Assembly: GCF_023973825.1 (NCBI RefSeq)
Contig: NC_090114.1
Coordinates: 248,001-312,000, forward strand
Direction of reading: 5' to 3'
Length of the DNA stretch: 64,000 nucleotides
Origin: Plasmodium brasilianum
Taxonomy: Eukaryota; Apicomplexa; Aconoidasida; Haemosporida; Plasmodiidae
The position numbers and the translations under genes were made by a program. The notes below the pieces were generated by a model. The model searched no databases, was not told the DNA's origin, and saw only the letters and a program-made list of their open reading frames with translations. Shown in pieces: positions 50,853 through 61,805 of the stretch. Each line of letters begins with the position of its first letter. Position 1 is the stretch's first letter.

Positions 50853-53799
50853 GCAGTTAAAAAATAATGTATAATTAATAATAAATTTTTAATAATAATT
50901 ACCTCTAAAAATCCTTCTATAATTATATTACTATTATTTATAAAATAACTAAAATTAACTTCAAAAAATTTCTATAATTTTTGAGAAAAATTCTTGTAAA
51001 AATACAATTAGAAAACTTCATAAAAATGTTATTTCTTTTTTTTCTCAATTATAATAAAAAGAGTAAAATTTTTTAATTTTTTTAAAAAATGAATTAGTGT
51101 ATGTTGTACTTAATATTTTAAACAAAATAAATTTACAAAAAGTATTTTTAAATTTTTTTAAAATATTACTATTTATAATTGTTTTCCGTTATTCTTTTTA
51201 TTATAAATTTGTTTATATTATTATAAATTTTTTTTTGTTCTTTTTTTCTTTTTGTACTAATAAAGTAAATTTTTAAAAATTTTACCCATTTTTTTTACTT
51301 TCACATTTTTGAACATTCATTTTTTTTTGTTTGAATAAATTTTGCATAATAAACACACTAATATTTTTATTTAATTTTAAAATGCTTCAAATTTTTGAAT
51401 TCTTAATTTAACATAAAAAAGTTACGTTGTAAATTATAATAATATTAATATAAATATGTATATTATATATATTTAAACCTAATGTTTAACGATGAATAAT
51501 GAAATATACTAGTTGACCGAATTTATTTTTAAAATTTTAAAGGAAATCACTTTAAGAACAATTTTATATACTTTCATAAATAATACATATATATATAATT
51601 TTAGATATATTAAGCTATAATATCCTTTTTCCCCGTTTTCAAATTAATCACTTTATTTTTTAAATGACCGGGAATACCAAAGTATTTTCGTTTTTAGTTA
51701 TATTTACCAATATGTTTTGCTTAAAAAAAATAAATTTATGGTGCTAAATATATATATATTATATAATAATATTAGTAATACTAAGAATAATAACTTTTAC
51801 TGTTTTATTATTAATAAGTTGATATATATAAAATAAAACAATATATTTTTAATTCAATTTATGGTATTGTCTTAATAATTATGGAATATTAATTTAATCG
51901 AAGCTTTAAATTGTTAATATTTATGCCATAATTTATTCTTTATTAAATTAAATACATTAACTTTTATTTATTAATATAAACCAAAAAATATAAAAACAAA
52001 AATCTGTTTTTCTTAAGGGGTAAAAAATAACAAGAATTTTATTTTAAACAAAATTCAAAATTCATATATTTTATTATTCCTTTCCGTATAAATTTATTAT
52101 GTTGTAATAATATTTGAAAAATAGTGTACTTGGAGTTTAGTTTTTTAAGCAAAGAAAAGAATATAAATTAAATTTTATTTTTGTATCTTATTTATTATAA
52201 TTATTTAATAACAAACAAGATTGTAATTATGATCGTGGATTATCTTAGGATATAGTATAAATTAAATAACTTCTTATCGGAGTTATTATATGATACTGTT
52301 AACTTTTTTTCTTATTTTAACACCGTTTTTTTTATTTATATAAAATTTATTGTTTTTTATGACTTTTATTATGAAATGCACATTCGTCATCGTTGTTTAA
52401 ATTTTATACGAATAAATTGAAGCAGCGAAAGAACCGCTCCTTCCAAATATTAAATTTAAACAAAAAATTACTTGAAAAGAACTTAAAATAAAGACGCATA
52501 AGATAGCATGTTAGTTTTATATTGGCTACTAAAAGAACTCAATTTTGTATTAAGTGTTAAAATGAGGTATAAAAATAACCGTAAATTTTTATATATTATA
52601 ATTTTGTATAAAAGTTGAATAATTTTGAAAATTAAAGGACATTATTATAATATTAGATATTTATTATTATCGTTTTAAGTAAATTCATTTACATAATTTT
52701 TTAAAAACGCTTAACAACAAATTCACATTTATACCAAACAATATATATATTCCATTATTTACAAAAAAATGTCTTTAAGAATTTATATTTTTTTCCTTTT
52801 ACATTAGTGCAGATATTACTGTTTTATGTATTCTTCTATTTATATATGTTTATATTTCTATGACATTACAACTATATAAAACTTTATTTTTTGTTCTACC
52901 TTATTTAATAATTCTTTTCCATGTGGCAATTAATTTGTGTGCATGGCGTTGTTGACATAAAATAAAAGTTGTTTATACATTGATCAAATTGGCTAATAAC
53001 TTTATAACAAATTTAATAAATTCCTCAAATTTTTAAATTGGTATGTACATACATATATATATGTGTTATACTGGAATGTTATATGTACAAATGAAAAAAA
53101 AAATGAATGCACTTATTTGATATACTTGCAAAATCTCATATATGCACAGTATTGGTAAAAAATTAATTAAACCAAAAAGTTCTTGTTATTTTCATCAATT
53201 TTACAAATAAAGTTGTTGCTTCCTAATTACATTGTACAAAAATCCGTTATATAAAAATATAACAGATAGAAGCATAATTTTACCTTCTAAATTAATAAGT
53301 TTTTATTATAATTGAAAACTTTATATAAAAAGAAATTAATTCTTTTTTTTTAATTTTCTTACATAATCATTTAGAACTTACAGTATTTTTTGTATCAATT
53401 TTTTTCTTTTTTTAAATTATATTCATGTTCGCAAAAAAAAATGAAAGTTTTAATTATAACTAAAACTATATTAATATGTTTGTAATTCATACGCCCAAAG
53501 CATCATCATACACAAGCTCAATGTAAAAATGTAAATTAAAACAATAAAAATAAAAAATAAATTTAATTCAATATGCATTTTATTTGTCTAAAAAAAAAAA
53601 AATAAAAAAAAAAAGACGTAAATATATATATACTTTTTTATTACAAAAACGTATTTCCTTTGGATAACCGAAAATAAAAATATATTTGTATTAATTACAG
53701 AGATAACAAGAAAAAAAAAAAAAAAAAAAAGACAGATAAAAAAAACAAGTTAATTCCCCCAAATCGAATGATACTGCGTTTATATGGAAAATAAAACAA
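50041..53799. other. Intergenic region
   Basis: About 3.7 kb, extremely AT-rich, with a TA tract at 50821-50846. The only coding-like island is about 52376-52495 (plus strand), open for 39 codons with QRKNRSFQILNLN and a much higher GC content, but without an ATG and with no partner exon found. Confidence 0.45.
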
Positions 53800-53979
53800 T
53801 TATGAGTTTTCATAAGAGTATATGAATATAAAAAAAAAAATTACGCACATAGATAATAGGTACCACTTTTTTAAAGCAACAAACACCAACTTTTTATAAC
53901 ACAAAAAATATATATGGTCTCTTTGGTGCATATTAATTTCTATGATCTTGGGTTTATAAGTTATATGGGATCTCTTCAT
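53800..53979 (-). CDS. Candidate small membrane protein or second exon
   Basis: The ATG at 53979 opens 59 codons: a basic N-terminal half (MKRSHITYKPKIIEI, MHQRDHIYF) and a hydrophobic end (LLSMCVIFFFIFIYSY). The frame is open upstream to an AG at about 54006, so it could instead be a downstream exon. No donor of the right phase was found in the 54154-54330 gene. Unrecognised; moderate chance of being real. Confidence 0.3.
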   Translation of the reverse strand: MKRSHITYKPKIIEINMHQRDHIYFLCYKKLVFVALKKWYLLSMCVIFFFIFIYSYENS

Positions 53980-54153
53980 ATAGACATTAAAAATGACCAC
54001 AATACCTAATTTTGTACATACATTTCTACAGTTAAAAGAAAGAAAAGTAAATAAAAATTTAAATTATTAGTATACAAAATGTAAAGATAAATATGTACAT
54101 AAGCGTAGCAACCAAACAATATAACATTATACTTTTTTAACATTGTGTCTTAA

Positions 54154-54330
54154 TTATGGTACTCTTTTTTCCATGTAGTATCCTATTATAAAGAAAATAC
54201 TAAAAAGTAAAAAACCGTAATAAGTGTTCTGTTTGTAATTTATCGGATATATATTTTGTTCTTCATGAACATACACAGATTTAGAGCTCTGCTGATAGCT
54301 TTTAATACCTCCGTCCTTATAAGTGTACAT
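54154..54330 (-). CDS. Small tail-anchored-like protein (58 residues)
   Basis: The ATG at 54330 opens MYTYKDGGIKSYQQSSKS, then VYVHEEQNIYPINYK, and a single hydrophobic segment (YGFLLFSIFFIIGYY) close to the C-terminus, followed by MEKRVP and a stop. Polar N-terminus plus one C-terminal TM is the tail-anchored layout, inserted after translation into the ER or mitochondrial outer membrane. Composition is far from the Phe/Ile-only pattern of chance frames. If the weak GTACCA donor near the end is used, the last residues would be replaced by a nine-codon exon at about 54005. Family unknown. Confidence 0.55.
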   Translation of the reverse strand: MYTYKDGGIKSYQQSSKSVYVHEEQNIYPINYKQNTYYGFLLFSIFFIIGYYMEKRVP

Positions 54331-55776
54331 TGTTGCACATTCTTATTAAATAAAGTATATATTTCAACCCTTTAACCAAAATTTTAAAAGTCTTATTATT
54401 ATTGCTTAGGTTCAACATCCCCATGGTTCCTAAGAGAACAACTTAAATTCTATATAATAAGTAACAGTGACATTAGAACAAAATGTTACATCATATGGTA
54501 CATGTAACATAAACTAAAATATTCAAAAAAAATTAAAAAAATACTTTAAAAAGTATTTTATAGTATTACTTCTACTATATATTTTATCATAATCTTCTTC
54601 CCTTATATTTTAATAAATGATAAATATTATCTATATAAATATAATGAAAATATTAATGGATTCCTTTTTGAAACTTTAATATTTAATACTTTCATAATAT
54701 TCCTACACTATTTTTTTTTTTTTCAGTTGTTGCATTTTATGAAAGACTTTTGGTAAAAAGTTTTTTAACAAAAAAAAAAAAAAAAAAAGTGCTAACATTT
54801 TTTACTGTGTATCTAGGTTTTTCAAATATAAACATTTTAAACAGGATAAAAATTAAAAATATATATGTATAATATATGATTACAGAAGTACAAATCACAA
54901 TGTATTTTGCCAATTGATTATAAAAATACTTTATTCATTATAAACTTTTTATATAACACATATTTATATATAAAGACATATAGATAGTATTTTTCTTTAT
55001 TCGCTTACTCACGTATCTATTTTTACATATAAACGTTTTCTTCTATATACATATGTATGCCATTCTTTTATTCACACGTTTTTTTATTTGTTTTTTGACC
55101 TATACCATTTCTATATTTACATACATATATATTTATTTATTTAATCTTATTTGTATATATCATTTTTCCTTTGATGAATAGATTATGATTTACTATGATT
55201 ATGCAGAGTAAAGGAACCCTGAACATTAATTTACACTAATTGTGCTACTACAAAACATTGGTTAATAACATTTTTATTAAAGGTTTCTAACGTTCTTTTA
55301 ATTTTTAAAGTGTGTAAAATTTTTTACTAAATTGTTATATATTTTTTATATAAAATAAATGATTTGTAGAATGAGGTGATACTTATTTAGTTCAAAAAAA
55401 AAAAAAAAAAAAAAAGTTAGAAATTTTATTTGTTAAACAATATTTAATAATAACTATATGTGCTTAAGAATATTTTTATAATTTAAACATAAAGGTATCC
55501 TTAAAATATTATTTTATTTTTTTGTTAAACGCAACTTTTCTTTAAATTGCTCGAACGATCAATCACAATTTACATTGAAACGCTTTTTTCATAATAAGTG
55601 AACTCAAGGAGAAATATTTGTACACTAGAAAAGTAAGTATAAAAAGGATTGTTCTAATGGATCACTAACATATATGAGAGAATTATATCACATATTTAGT
55701 TTTTTTAAATAAAAATTTACATAAATGTAAACAATTTTTTTTTTTTTTTTTTTTGGACAGGTGTATAAATTTTATT
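54331..55776. other. Intergenic region upstream of chitinase
   Basis: No gene found on either strand. Long A and T homopolymers (54772-54788, 55397-55415, 55738-55754) are typical of Plasmodium promoters. The regulatory-looking part begins at 55777 (next entry). Confidence 0.5.
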
Positions 55777-55946
55777 TAGCTATATAGCCAGGTGACAACA
55801 GCTATATATTTTTTATATACACATTTATACAGCTTTTTTTTTTTTTTTTTTTTTCATTTATAGTTATTTGTAATATATTGGTACCTATTCTATATTTTGT
55901 ATCCTAAATAGCCATTCTTACACAATTTTTTTATTTTTTACAGCTA
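55777..55946 (+). promoter_or_regulatory. Cluster of YRGCYR hexamers (AP2-O type) upstream of chitinase
   Basis: Five copies of YRGCYR, the sequence known for the ookinete transcription factor AP2-O, occur in 170 bases: TAGCTA 55777-55782, TAGCCA 55785-55790, CAGCTA 55799-55804, TAGCCA 55909-55914 and CAGCTA 55941-55946. They lie 350-520 bases before the chitinase ATG. The motif reads the same on both strands. In DNA with about 20% GC I would expect roughly 0.1 by chance in this length. Chitinase is an ookinete gene, so the placement makes biological sense. The functional claim is inference. Confidence 0.55.
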
Positions 55947-56293
55947 AATATTACATCGCAATAAAAAAAAAAAATTTTTTTCTTTATTGTTGCTGGTTGC
56001 ATAAACAGATCCTTATCAATCTTATTGTTTTTAAATTCCTATTCTTAATCTCATTTTTAAATTTATTTTTATTTTTTTATATATTTTATTTTTTAAATTT
56101 TAATTATATTTTATTTCTTATTTAGTATTCATTTCTTCTTTTTTTTTTTTATGTCTTTAATTTTTTTTTTCCTGTTTTTATATTTTCCTATTTTTAGTTA
56201 ATTTTTTCCGTAATATTTTTTTTTTGTATGTTATATTAATATCTTAACATTTTCATTTCTTTTATTATCATCAACTTGTTACTTTTTGAAAAG

Positions 56294-58252
56294 ATGAATT
56301 TTTACTTGTCACTATTTTTTATTCTGTCTTCGTTGCTGTATTATACATATGCTATAGGTCTTAAGGGTAGCAGTAGCAAAAATAATGCATTGAATACGGT
56401 TTGGAATGGTAAAAATAAAAAAGACCTATTAAATGGACGTAAATCTTCGTCATATATAAAATCACACCGTCATAATCCTAAAGAGTTTGAATGTGAATGC
56501 AAATGTAAATGCAGTAATGACACCGAAGGAAACTGCTCCGAAGGATGTCATGGACATGGACCTGAGGGAGGAATTGAAACAGGAGGAAACGAAACAGAAG
56601 GGGGAAACGAAACAGAAGGTGGAAACGAAACAGAAGGTGGAAACGAAACAGAAGGTGGAAACGAAACAGAAGGTGGAAACGAAACAGAAGGTGGAAACGA
56701 AACGGAGGGAGGGCAAGGAACAGAAGGTGGACCTACAACAGGTGGAAGCCATGGTAGAAAACCTCCAAGAGAAATTTTAGAGGAATATAAAAAAAGAAAA
56801 CAAGGTTTAATAGCCGGGTATTACGGCTCATGGAATAGTCAAGGTGATAGAGCAAAACACATGACTGATTCCAATCCAATGGTGTCCATACTTTACATTG
56901 CTTTTGCTCGTATAGATATTCTTTATGATGTGAATAGGCCATTTAATGGGAAACAAAAGTTCTTATTAAGAAAACACGGTTTAGAATATGAAACTTATGC
57001 AGTGATGCTTAATGAAATGAGACGTATAAGGAAAGCTCGCCCAGATATTATTTTACTTTTATCATTAGGAGGAGAAACATATATGATAGACATTAAAAAA
57101 GATATTGAATATGTAGACAGTATAGCAAAGTTTGTAAGTGACTTTGATTTAGACGGTGTAGATATTGATTGGGAACCACATGGTAGTTTTAACAATTTAA
57201 ATGAGTTAGAGTATTCCAATTATTATATAAAATTAGTTAACTTAATAAGAAGTAATATTCCAAAAGAAAAATTACTTTCTATATCTGGATCATCAAATGC
57301 AGCATTATCATGTGTATCAGTTGGTGAAACATTCTGTAAAGACGAAGGATCAACATATAATACTAAATATTTATCTGAGCAAATGGGCAAAAATGAAGAA
57401 TTATACAAAGCAGCAACTATGTTATCTTCAGGAACTTTCGTTAATATCTTTAACACAGCAAAGGACAATATCGATCTTGTATTTATTCAAACATATAATT
57501 TAGACACAACAAATCCAAGTATTATGCTAGATATGTATTTATCCCATCTATATTTTGGATTAAAATACGATATCACAGTTTTATTAGGCTTTTCTTTGGA
57601 GCATAATAGAGGTGGATTCAGCCCAGATAATAAAGAATTAGTAGAATTAGTAGCAAAAAGAATACATGATGAAAATCATAAGCATAACAGAGCGGACGGA
57701 GCAGGAATATGGCACTTATTTTTGAAAGAACAATTACCAAATGCAACATATGACATAGAAACATTCATTACAAATTTCTGGAAACATTTAAATCCTGATG
57801 TTCACCCTCCAAAGGATGTAGAAATAACACAAAATCCAGATGATTGTAGTACTATAGATGAATACATTTCAGGACTTGTTATACCTAAAGCAGGAGAATA
57901 TTACAAACACAATGGAGCTATATGGAAAACTGCATACTATTCAACTAATGCACCTGGTGTTGATAGATATGAATGGGTTTTGGTCAAAACCTGCTATGAA
58001 AAAACATGCAATGGTAAAGCAACTCATTATTATAACACGAATTATGATAATGGATCTATTGTTATTTGGAAAGGAGAACCATACACTATTAAATGGTGGC
58101 AATCAGGACCTCCCGAAGGTGCAGCCTTAGAGGCATATGAAAAAATGGATGCTTCTGAATGCCCAGGATTAGAAGAATGGAACAAAAAATACCCTCATAA
58201 GTCAATTGAAGAAGATGTCCCATATGAACAAGAACAAGACGTATCTATATAA
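56294..58252 (+). CDS. CHT1: Ookinete chitinase, GH18, long form with chitin-binding domain
   Basis: Secreted endochitinase that lets the ookinete cross the chitin-containing peritrophic matrix of the mosquito midgut. It has 652 residues in one exon. The ATG at 56294 directly opens a signal peptide (residues 1-20, YLSLFFILSSLLYYTYA). An N-terminal region has a cysteine/charge-rich segment (ECECKCKC, residues 66-73) and seven copies of NETEGG (99-140). The GH18 barrel runs about 172-500, with YYGSWNSQGDR at its start, LLLSLGGE as the second conserved strand, and the catalytic D287-G-V-D-I-D-W-E294, in which E294 is the acid/base. The C-terminal region (about 520-628) has paired W/Y-rich stretches, ending with VIWKGEPYTIKWWQSGPP, matching a CBM5/12-like chitin-binding module. 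This is the long form known from P. gallinaceum and P. vivax, unlike the short P. falciparum CHT1 that lacks the binding domain. All catalytic residues are present. Confidence 0.96.
   Translation: MNFYLSLFFILSSLLYYTYAIGLKGSSSKNNALNTVWNGKNKKDLLNGRKSSSYIKSHRHNPKEFECECKCKCSNDTEGNCSEGCHGHGPEGGIETGGNETEGGNETEGGNETEGGNETEGGNETEGGNETEGGNETEGGQGTEGGPTTGGSHGRKPPREILEEYKKRKQGLIAGYYGSWNSQGDRAKHMTDSNPMVSILYIAFARIDILYDVNRPFNGKQKFLLRKHGLEYETYAVMLNEMRRIRKARPDIILLLSLGGETYMIDIKKDIEYVDSIAKFVSDFDLDGVDIDWEPHGSFNNLNELEYSNYYIKLVNLIRSNIPKEKLLSISGSSNAALSCVSVGETFCKDEGSTYNTKYLSEQMGKNEELYKAATMLSSGTFVNIFNTAKDNIDLVFIQTYNLDTTNPSIMLDMYLSHLYFGLKYDITVLLGFSLEHNRGGFSPDNKELVELVAKRIHDENHKHNRADGAGIWHLFLKEQLPNATYDIETFITNFWKHLNPDVHPPKDVEITQNPDDCSTIDEYISGLVIPKAGEYYKHNGAIWKTAYYSTNAPGVDRYEWVLVKTCYEKTCNGKATHYYNTNYDNGSIVIWKGEPYTIKWWQSGPPEGAALEAYEKMDASECPGLEEWNKKYPHKSIEEDVPYEQEQDVSI
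56588..56713 (+). repeat. 18-bp in-frame tandem repeat in chitinase
   Basis: Seven copies of an 18-base unit (AACGAAACAGAAGGTGGA) encode NETEGG. The first and last copies carry single-base changes; the middle five are identical. Each unit contains an N-E-T sequon, so the linker could be a dense glycosylation site if the parasite's minimal N-glycosylation reaches it. The identity of the middle copies suggests recent expansion. Confidence 0.95.
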
Positions 58253-59136
58253 ACGCAAATTAACTGCAACAATTATGAGCTATTTGCACAGGAAAGAAGT
58301 ATATACCCACATCATGCACATGTGCATACATTAACATATATATATCCCAAACTAATTTATCGAATACTCCTAGGAAAAGAAAGAAGACTAAACTATATGA
58401 GAATCTTAAAATTAAAAGTGATTACAGTTATTTTAGCATAGAATATATATATACGTTTCTATAAAAGTTCTACAACTTTTAAAGAATCAAAAACAGGAAT
58501 AGAGTAATGTTCTCAGGAGTACGCTATATATGAACAATGAACATGTTCCATAATAATTTGTAATTTTCTTTTCTTTTTTTTTTGTTGTATTAATTTTTAA
58601 GTTAACTAATTTTACTTCTTTTTGCCTTTTATTACACCATATTATATTATACATTTTTGTTTTGTTTTGTTTTTTTTTTGTACGTATTAAATTGAAGGAA
58701 AAAATGTAAAATAAAAAAAATAATACAATAATATAAACTCATTATTACAGAACCATCCAATAAAAAAATACATATCTATATGTAAATTCGTATACGTCTA
58801 TATTTTTATACGTAGATATACACAAATTTCTTTAAAACAATAGGAGAAACTATAAATCCAAAATATCCTGCTCTCTCATTGCATAAAATAGATTAAAGAA
58901 TAAATATATGAACAATAGAATAATACGTACAAGCAAACGTTTTTCTGTGTTATCGAAAAGATATAATACATATTCCATAAATTTGCTCTTCTACCTCTAA
59001 ATCTTTGTAATTTTTGTATATTTCTTATTAATAAAAAACAAATATACATATATATATGTATGGGAAACGAAAAATAAATGCAAGTCCTTTTATACTGTGT
59101 AGAATATGGTATTTACAAAATATATATTTTCTAAAT
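58253..59136. other. Intergenic region between convergent chitinase and small TM gene
   Basis: This is the 3' region shared by two convergent genes. I see no further gene. It contains TA runs and several T homopolymers. Confidence 0.5.
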
Positions 59137-59639
59137 TTATATTAAACAACGATGCCTTTTATCTTTGTTATATTCTTGCGCACCAGCCAAGAGTCCAAAC
59201 TTGGTCCTTTTTCTTTTTTTATGTTTTATAGTATTCTATAGAAGAAATAAAAAGTAACATTTTTATAAAAAAATCCCCTTTTTATAATTTATTATAATTC
59301 CTTTAAAATTATGTATATATGTGTACATAAATAAATAAATACATATATATATATATATATATATCCGAAAAAATATTCATATAAATGGAATCTTTATATT
59401 ACCATCATTTGAACATGTATACCAAACATGTTAAGTAAAAAAAATATTAACATTAATAACAGTAACATGATAAATATAATATAGATCATAAAAAATAAGT
59501 AATTAGCCTTAGTATTAGGAGATAATGTAGTATCATTATGACAAGATTTTATAATGCTTTGTAAGTCCTTGTTATCTATTAATAATTCACGAAGTTCTGC
59601 AACAGGTGATAAATTTGTATTTAAATTTATCTTTTCCAT
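59137..59639 (-). CDS. Small single-TM protein with basic tail, two exons
   Basis: Exon 1 (59639-59403) encodes 79 residues: a soluble N-terminus (NLSPVAELRELLIDNKDLQS, then IIKSCHNDTTLSPN) and one strong TM segment (FFMIYIIFIMLLLLMLIFFLL). It ends MFGIHVQMM at a GTAATA donor. Exon 2 (59235-59137) follows a pyrimidine tract and CTATAG acceptor in phase 0. It encodes a strongly basic tail (NTIKHKKRKRTKFG, LLAGAQEYNKDKRHRCLI), making 111 residues. Exon 2 is much GC-richer than its flanks. The alternative frame of exon 2 is also open, so the join needs transcript support. No signal peptide. The KKRKR-type stretch after the TM could hold the tail in the cytosol or bind acidic lipids or nucleic acid. 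Family not recognised. Confidence 0.65.
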
Positions 59640-61805
59640 TATAACTATCCAAATATAAAATTATAAATAATTACTCTTATTTTGTTTCTTCAATATTGTG
59701 TATATTATATACTCTTTTAATGAGAACATGCTTATATAATTCAATAAAAAAAAAAAAAATGGTAATGATAATTAAGATCTGGCAAGCACGTTCTAATATA
59801 GTTGTCCAATGGGAGCAAGACTAAATTGCTAAAAAGATACTTCAAGAAATTGTATGTATCTTTTAAATTCGAGAATATAAATAAATATATATGTATTTAT
59901 TTGATCTTTTTACACTCAACGATTGCGTAATGTCGAATGTATTACTATGCTGATGAATCTAATACATCATATATCAAACACAAAAATACGCATATTTCTT
60001 TTTTTTTTTTGTTTCCTCTTTCATTATTTCTTTTAAAAAAATGGTACAACTAAACTATTTTAAAAATTATTATGATTATTTAACTATTCTTTTTAAAATG
60101 CACAACCATCCAAAGAATAAGAATTGTTCTATAAATCTGCAAAGAAAAAAAGTAAAGAAATATTCTTAAAAATTATAAAAAGCCTTATTACAACACTTAA
60201 TTTAATAAAATTTTAATTTATTTTACGCATATAAAATAAATAAATTAAAAAATAAGAAAAAATTTAAACATGTTTTGTGTTATTATCTTTTTGTAATTGT
60301 TGTCTTTTATTTAAAAATTTTATTCTCTTCTATTAAAAATTTTTTTTTTTCATACTTTATACATATAAATAGAGAAAAAGAATAAAATAAAACTACATAA
60401 TCAAAAATCCATTTAAGCGATTTTTTTATTAATTCTGCTCTTGTAAATATTATAGTGTAGCTAAAAATAAATATAAAAGAACCAGCAATTAAATCTTTTA
60501 ATTTACTTCTGTTATGGTGTTCTAAGCATCTTTAATAAACTATTTAATGTTATTTTATTTTAAATTTTTATATTTTTTATAATTTTTACAGAAAAAAAAA
60601 ATAATAAAATAAAATATATTTTTTTTTAGTAGAAAACAAAATATATATATATATATATCCTTTTGTAACCACGTTAATGTATTGTTAATATTTGTTTGAC
60701 TATTTCTGTTTAAATATTTTTACACATTAATGTGGTATCTCCATTTTTTTTCCTTTTTCGAATAAGAATTCTTTAATATCATAAAATGATACCTTATTAA
60801 AAATAAAAAAATTTACCTGTTCTACACATAATAGAGTGCTTTTTGTTTTGTTTTGTTTTTTTTTTTTTTTGTGGCATTTATATAAAGATTTTACATGTTC
60901 TGGATTCAAACTTTATAAATATGTTAAAGGGGGTGAAATGAAAAGGGGGAAAATTTTTTTTTTTAATACATTATTTGAATTATATTTTTTATTCTTACTG
61001 TACTATTTAAGGTTATATCATTGACTTCTGAACTATTCATACTTGTGCTTTACTTTTTGTATACATAATTCTTTTTTATTATGACTTTTCTCGCAGCTTG
61101 TAATTTTAATTAATGGGATGATAGACCATTAAAAAAAGCAAAAATACATTTATTATAAAAGGAGAATTTTTTTTGAATTGCGTCTCAGGTAAAAGAAGAC
61201 CATTAAATATCAAAAAAAAAAAAAAAAAAATCGAGAAACCAAGAGACACAGCCAGATAATATAATACAACGTATTCATTTAAACGTAGGACACAAACATG
61301 ATTCTTTTTGAAGTTATATAAAAACTTTAAATACACAATAAAATTTAAATGGTTATATTTTTAAGTTGTTCCCTAGAATCATTTAATTACGTTGAAGTTA
61401 CAGTATTACGTAAGTATTTTTTCATTTTATTTTTTTTAATTTTCTTTTCTTTTTGGGTGAACATGTTTTGTATTCCTCTTAGACTTTGCATACATGCTTC
61501 AGTCTAATATTTTCCCCATCTACAAGTGTAATTATAATAAATCATTTTTTAAATATCCTTTTTTTTTTAATTATTATTAAAAATATTATATTTATGGATA
61601 TATATATATTTTAATTTCAAAGCTTTTGAATTTTCAAAATATAAAAGATGCTAGTACAAAGTATTTTTTTTAAAGTATTTATTTAAAAAATTCCTTCGCA
61701 GCTTATGCATTTTTTGTTCTACCTAAATTTATGATACAAATCTATATATATTATTGTAATGATATCATAAAACAGGAATACAAATAAAACACTAAAGTAG
61801 TACAT
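59640..61805. other. Intergenic region with unassigned coding-like islands
   Basis: Three islands are GC-richer and coding-like but not assignable. At 59759-59824 both strands are open (plus: IWQARSNIVVQWEQD; minus: LVLLPLDNYIRTCLPDLN). At 60041-60169 there is an ATG-led plus-strand frame of 42 codons (separate entry). At about 61490-61720 on the minus strand there are two pieces, MHKLRRNFLNKYFKKN and DGENIRLKHVCKV, each after an AG. They may be small spliced genes or untranslated exons. Confidence 0.35.
60041..60169 (+). CDS. Candidate 42-residue basic protein
   Basis: An ATG after an A-run opens MVQLNYFKNYYDYLTILF, then KMHNHPKNKNCSINLQRKK, ending KKYS at TAA 60167-60169. A GTAAAG after the RKK codons could be a donor, making this a first exon. 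Composition (His, Pro, Cys, Gln, Asn, Lys) is more balanced than chance frames, but length is short and no family is recognisable. Confidence 0.28.
   Translation: MVQLNYFKNYYDYLTILFKMHNHPKNKNCSINLQRKKVKKYS

Noticed and set aside
56462..56780. Repeat-containing frames overlapping the chitinase 5' part in other frames and on the other strand
   Set aside because: They are the 18-bp repeat read in wrong frames. Only the chitinase frame has a signal peptide and a catalytic domain.
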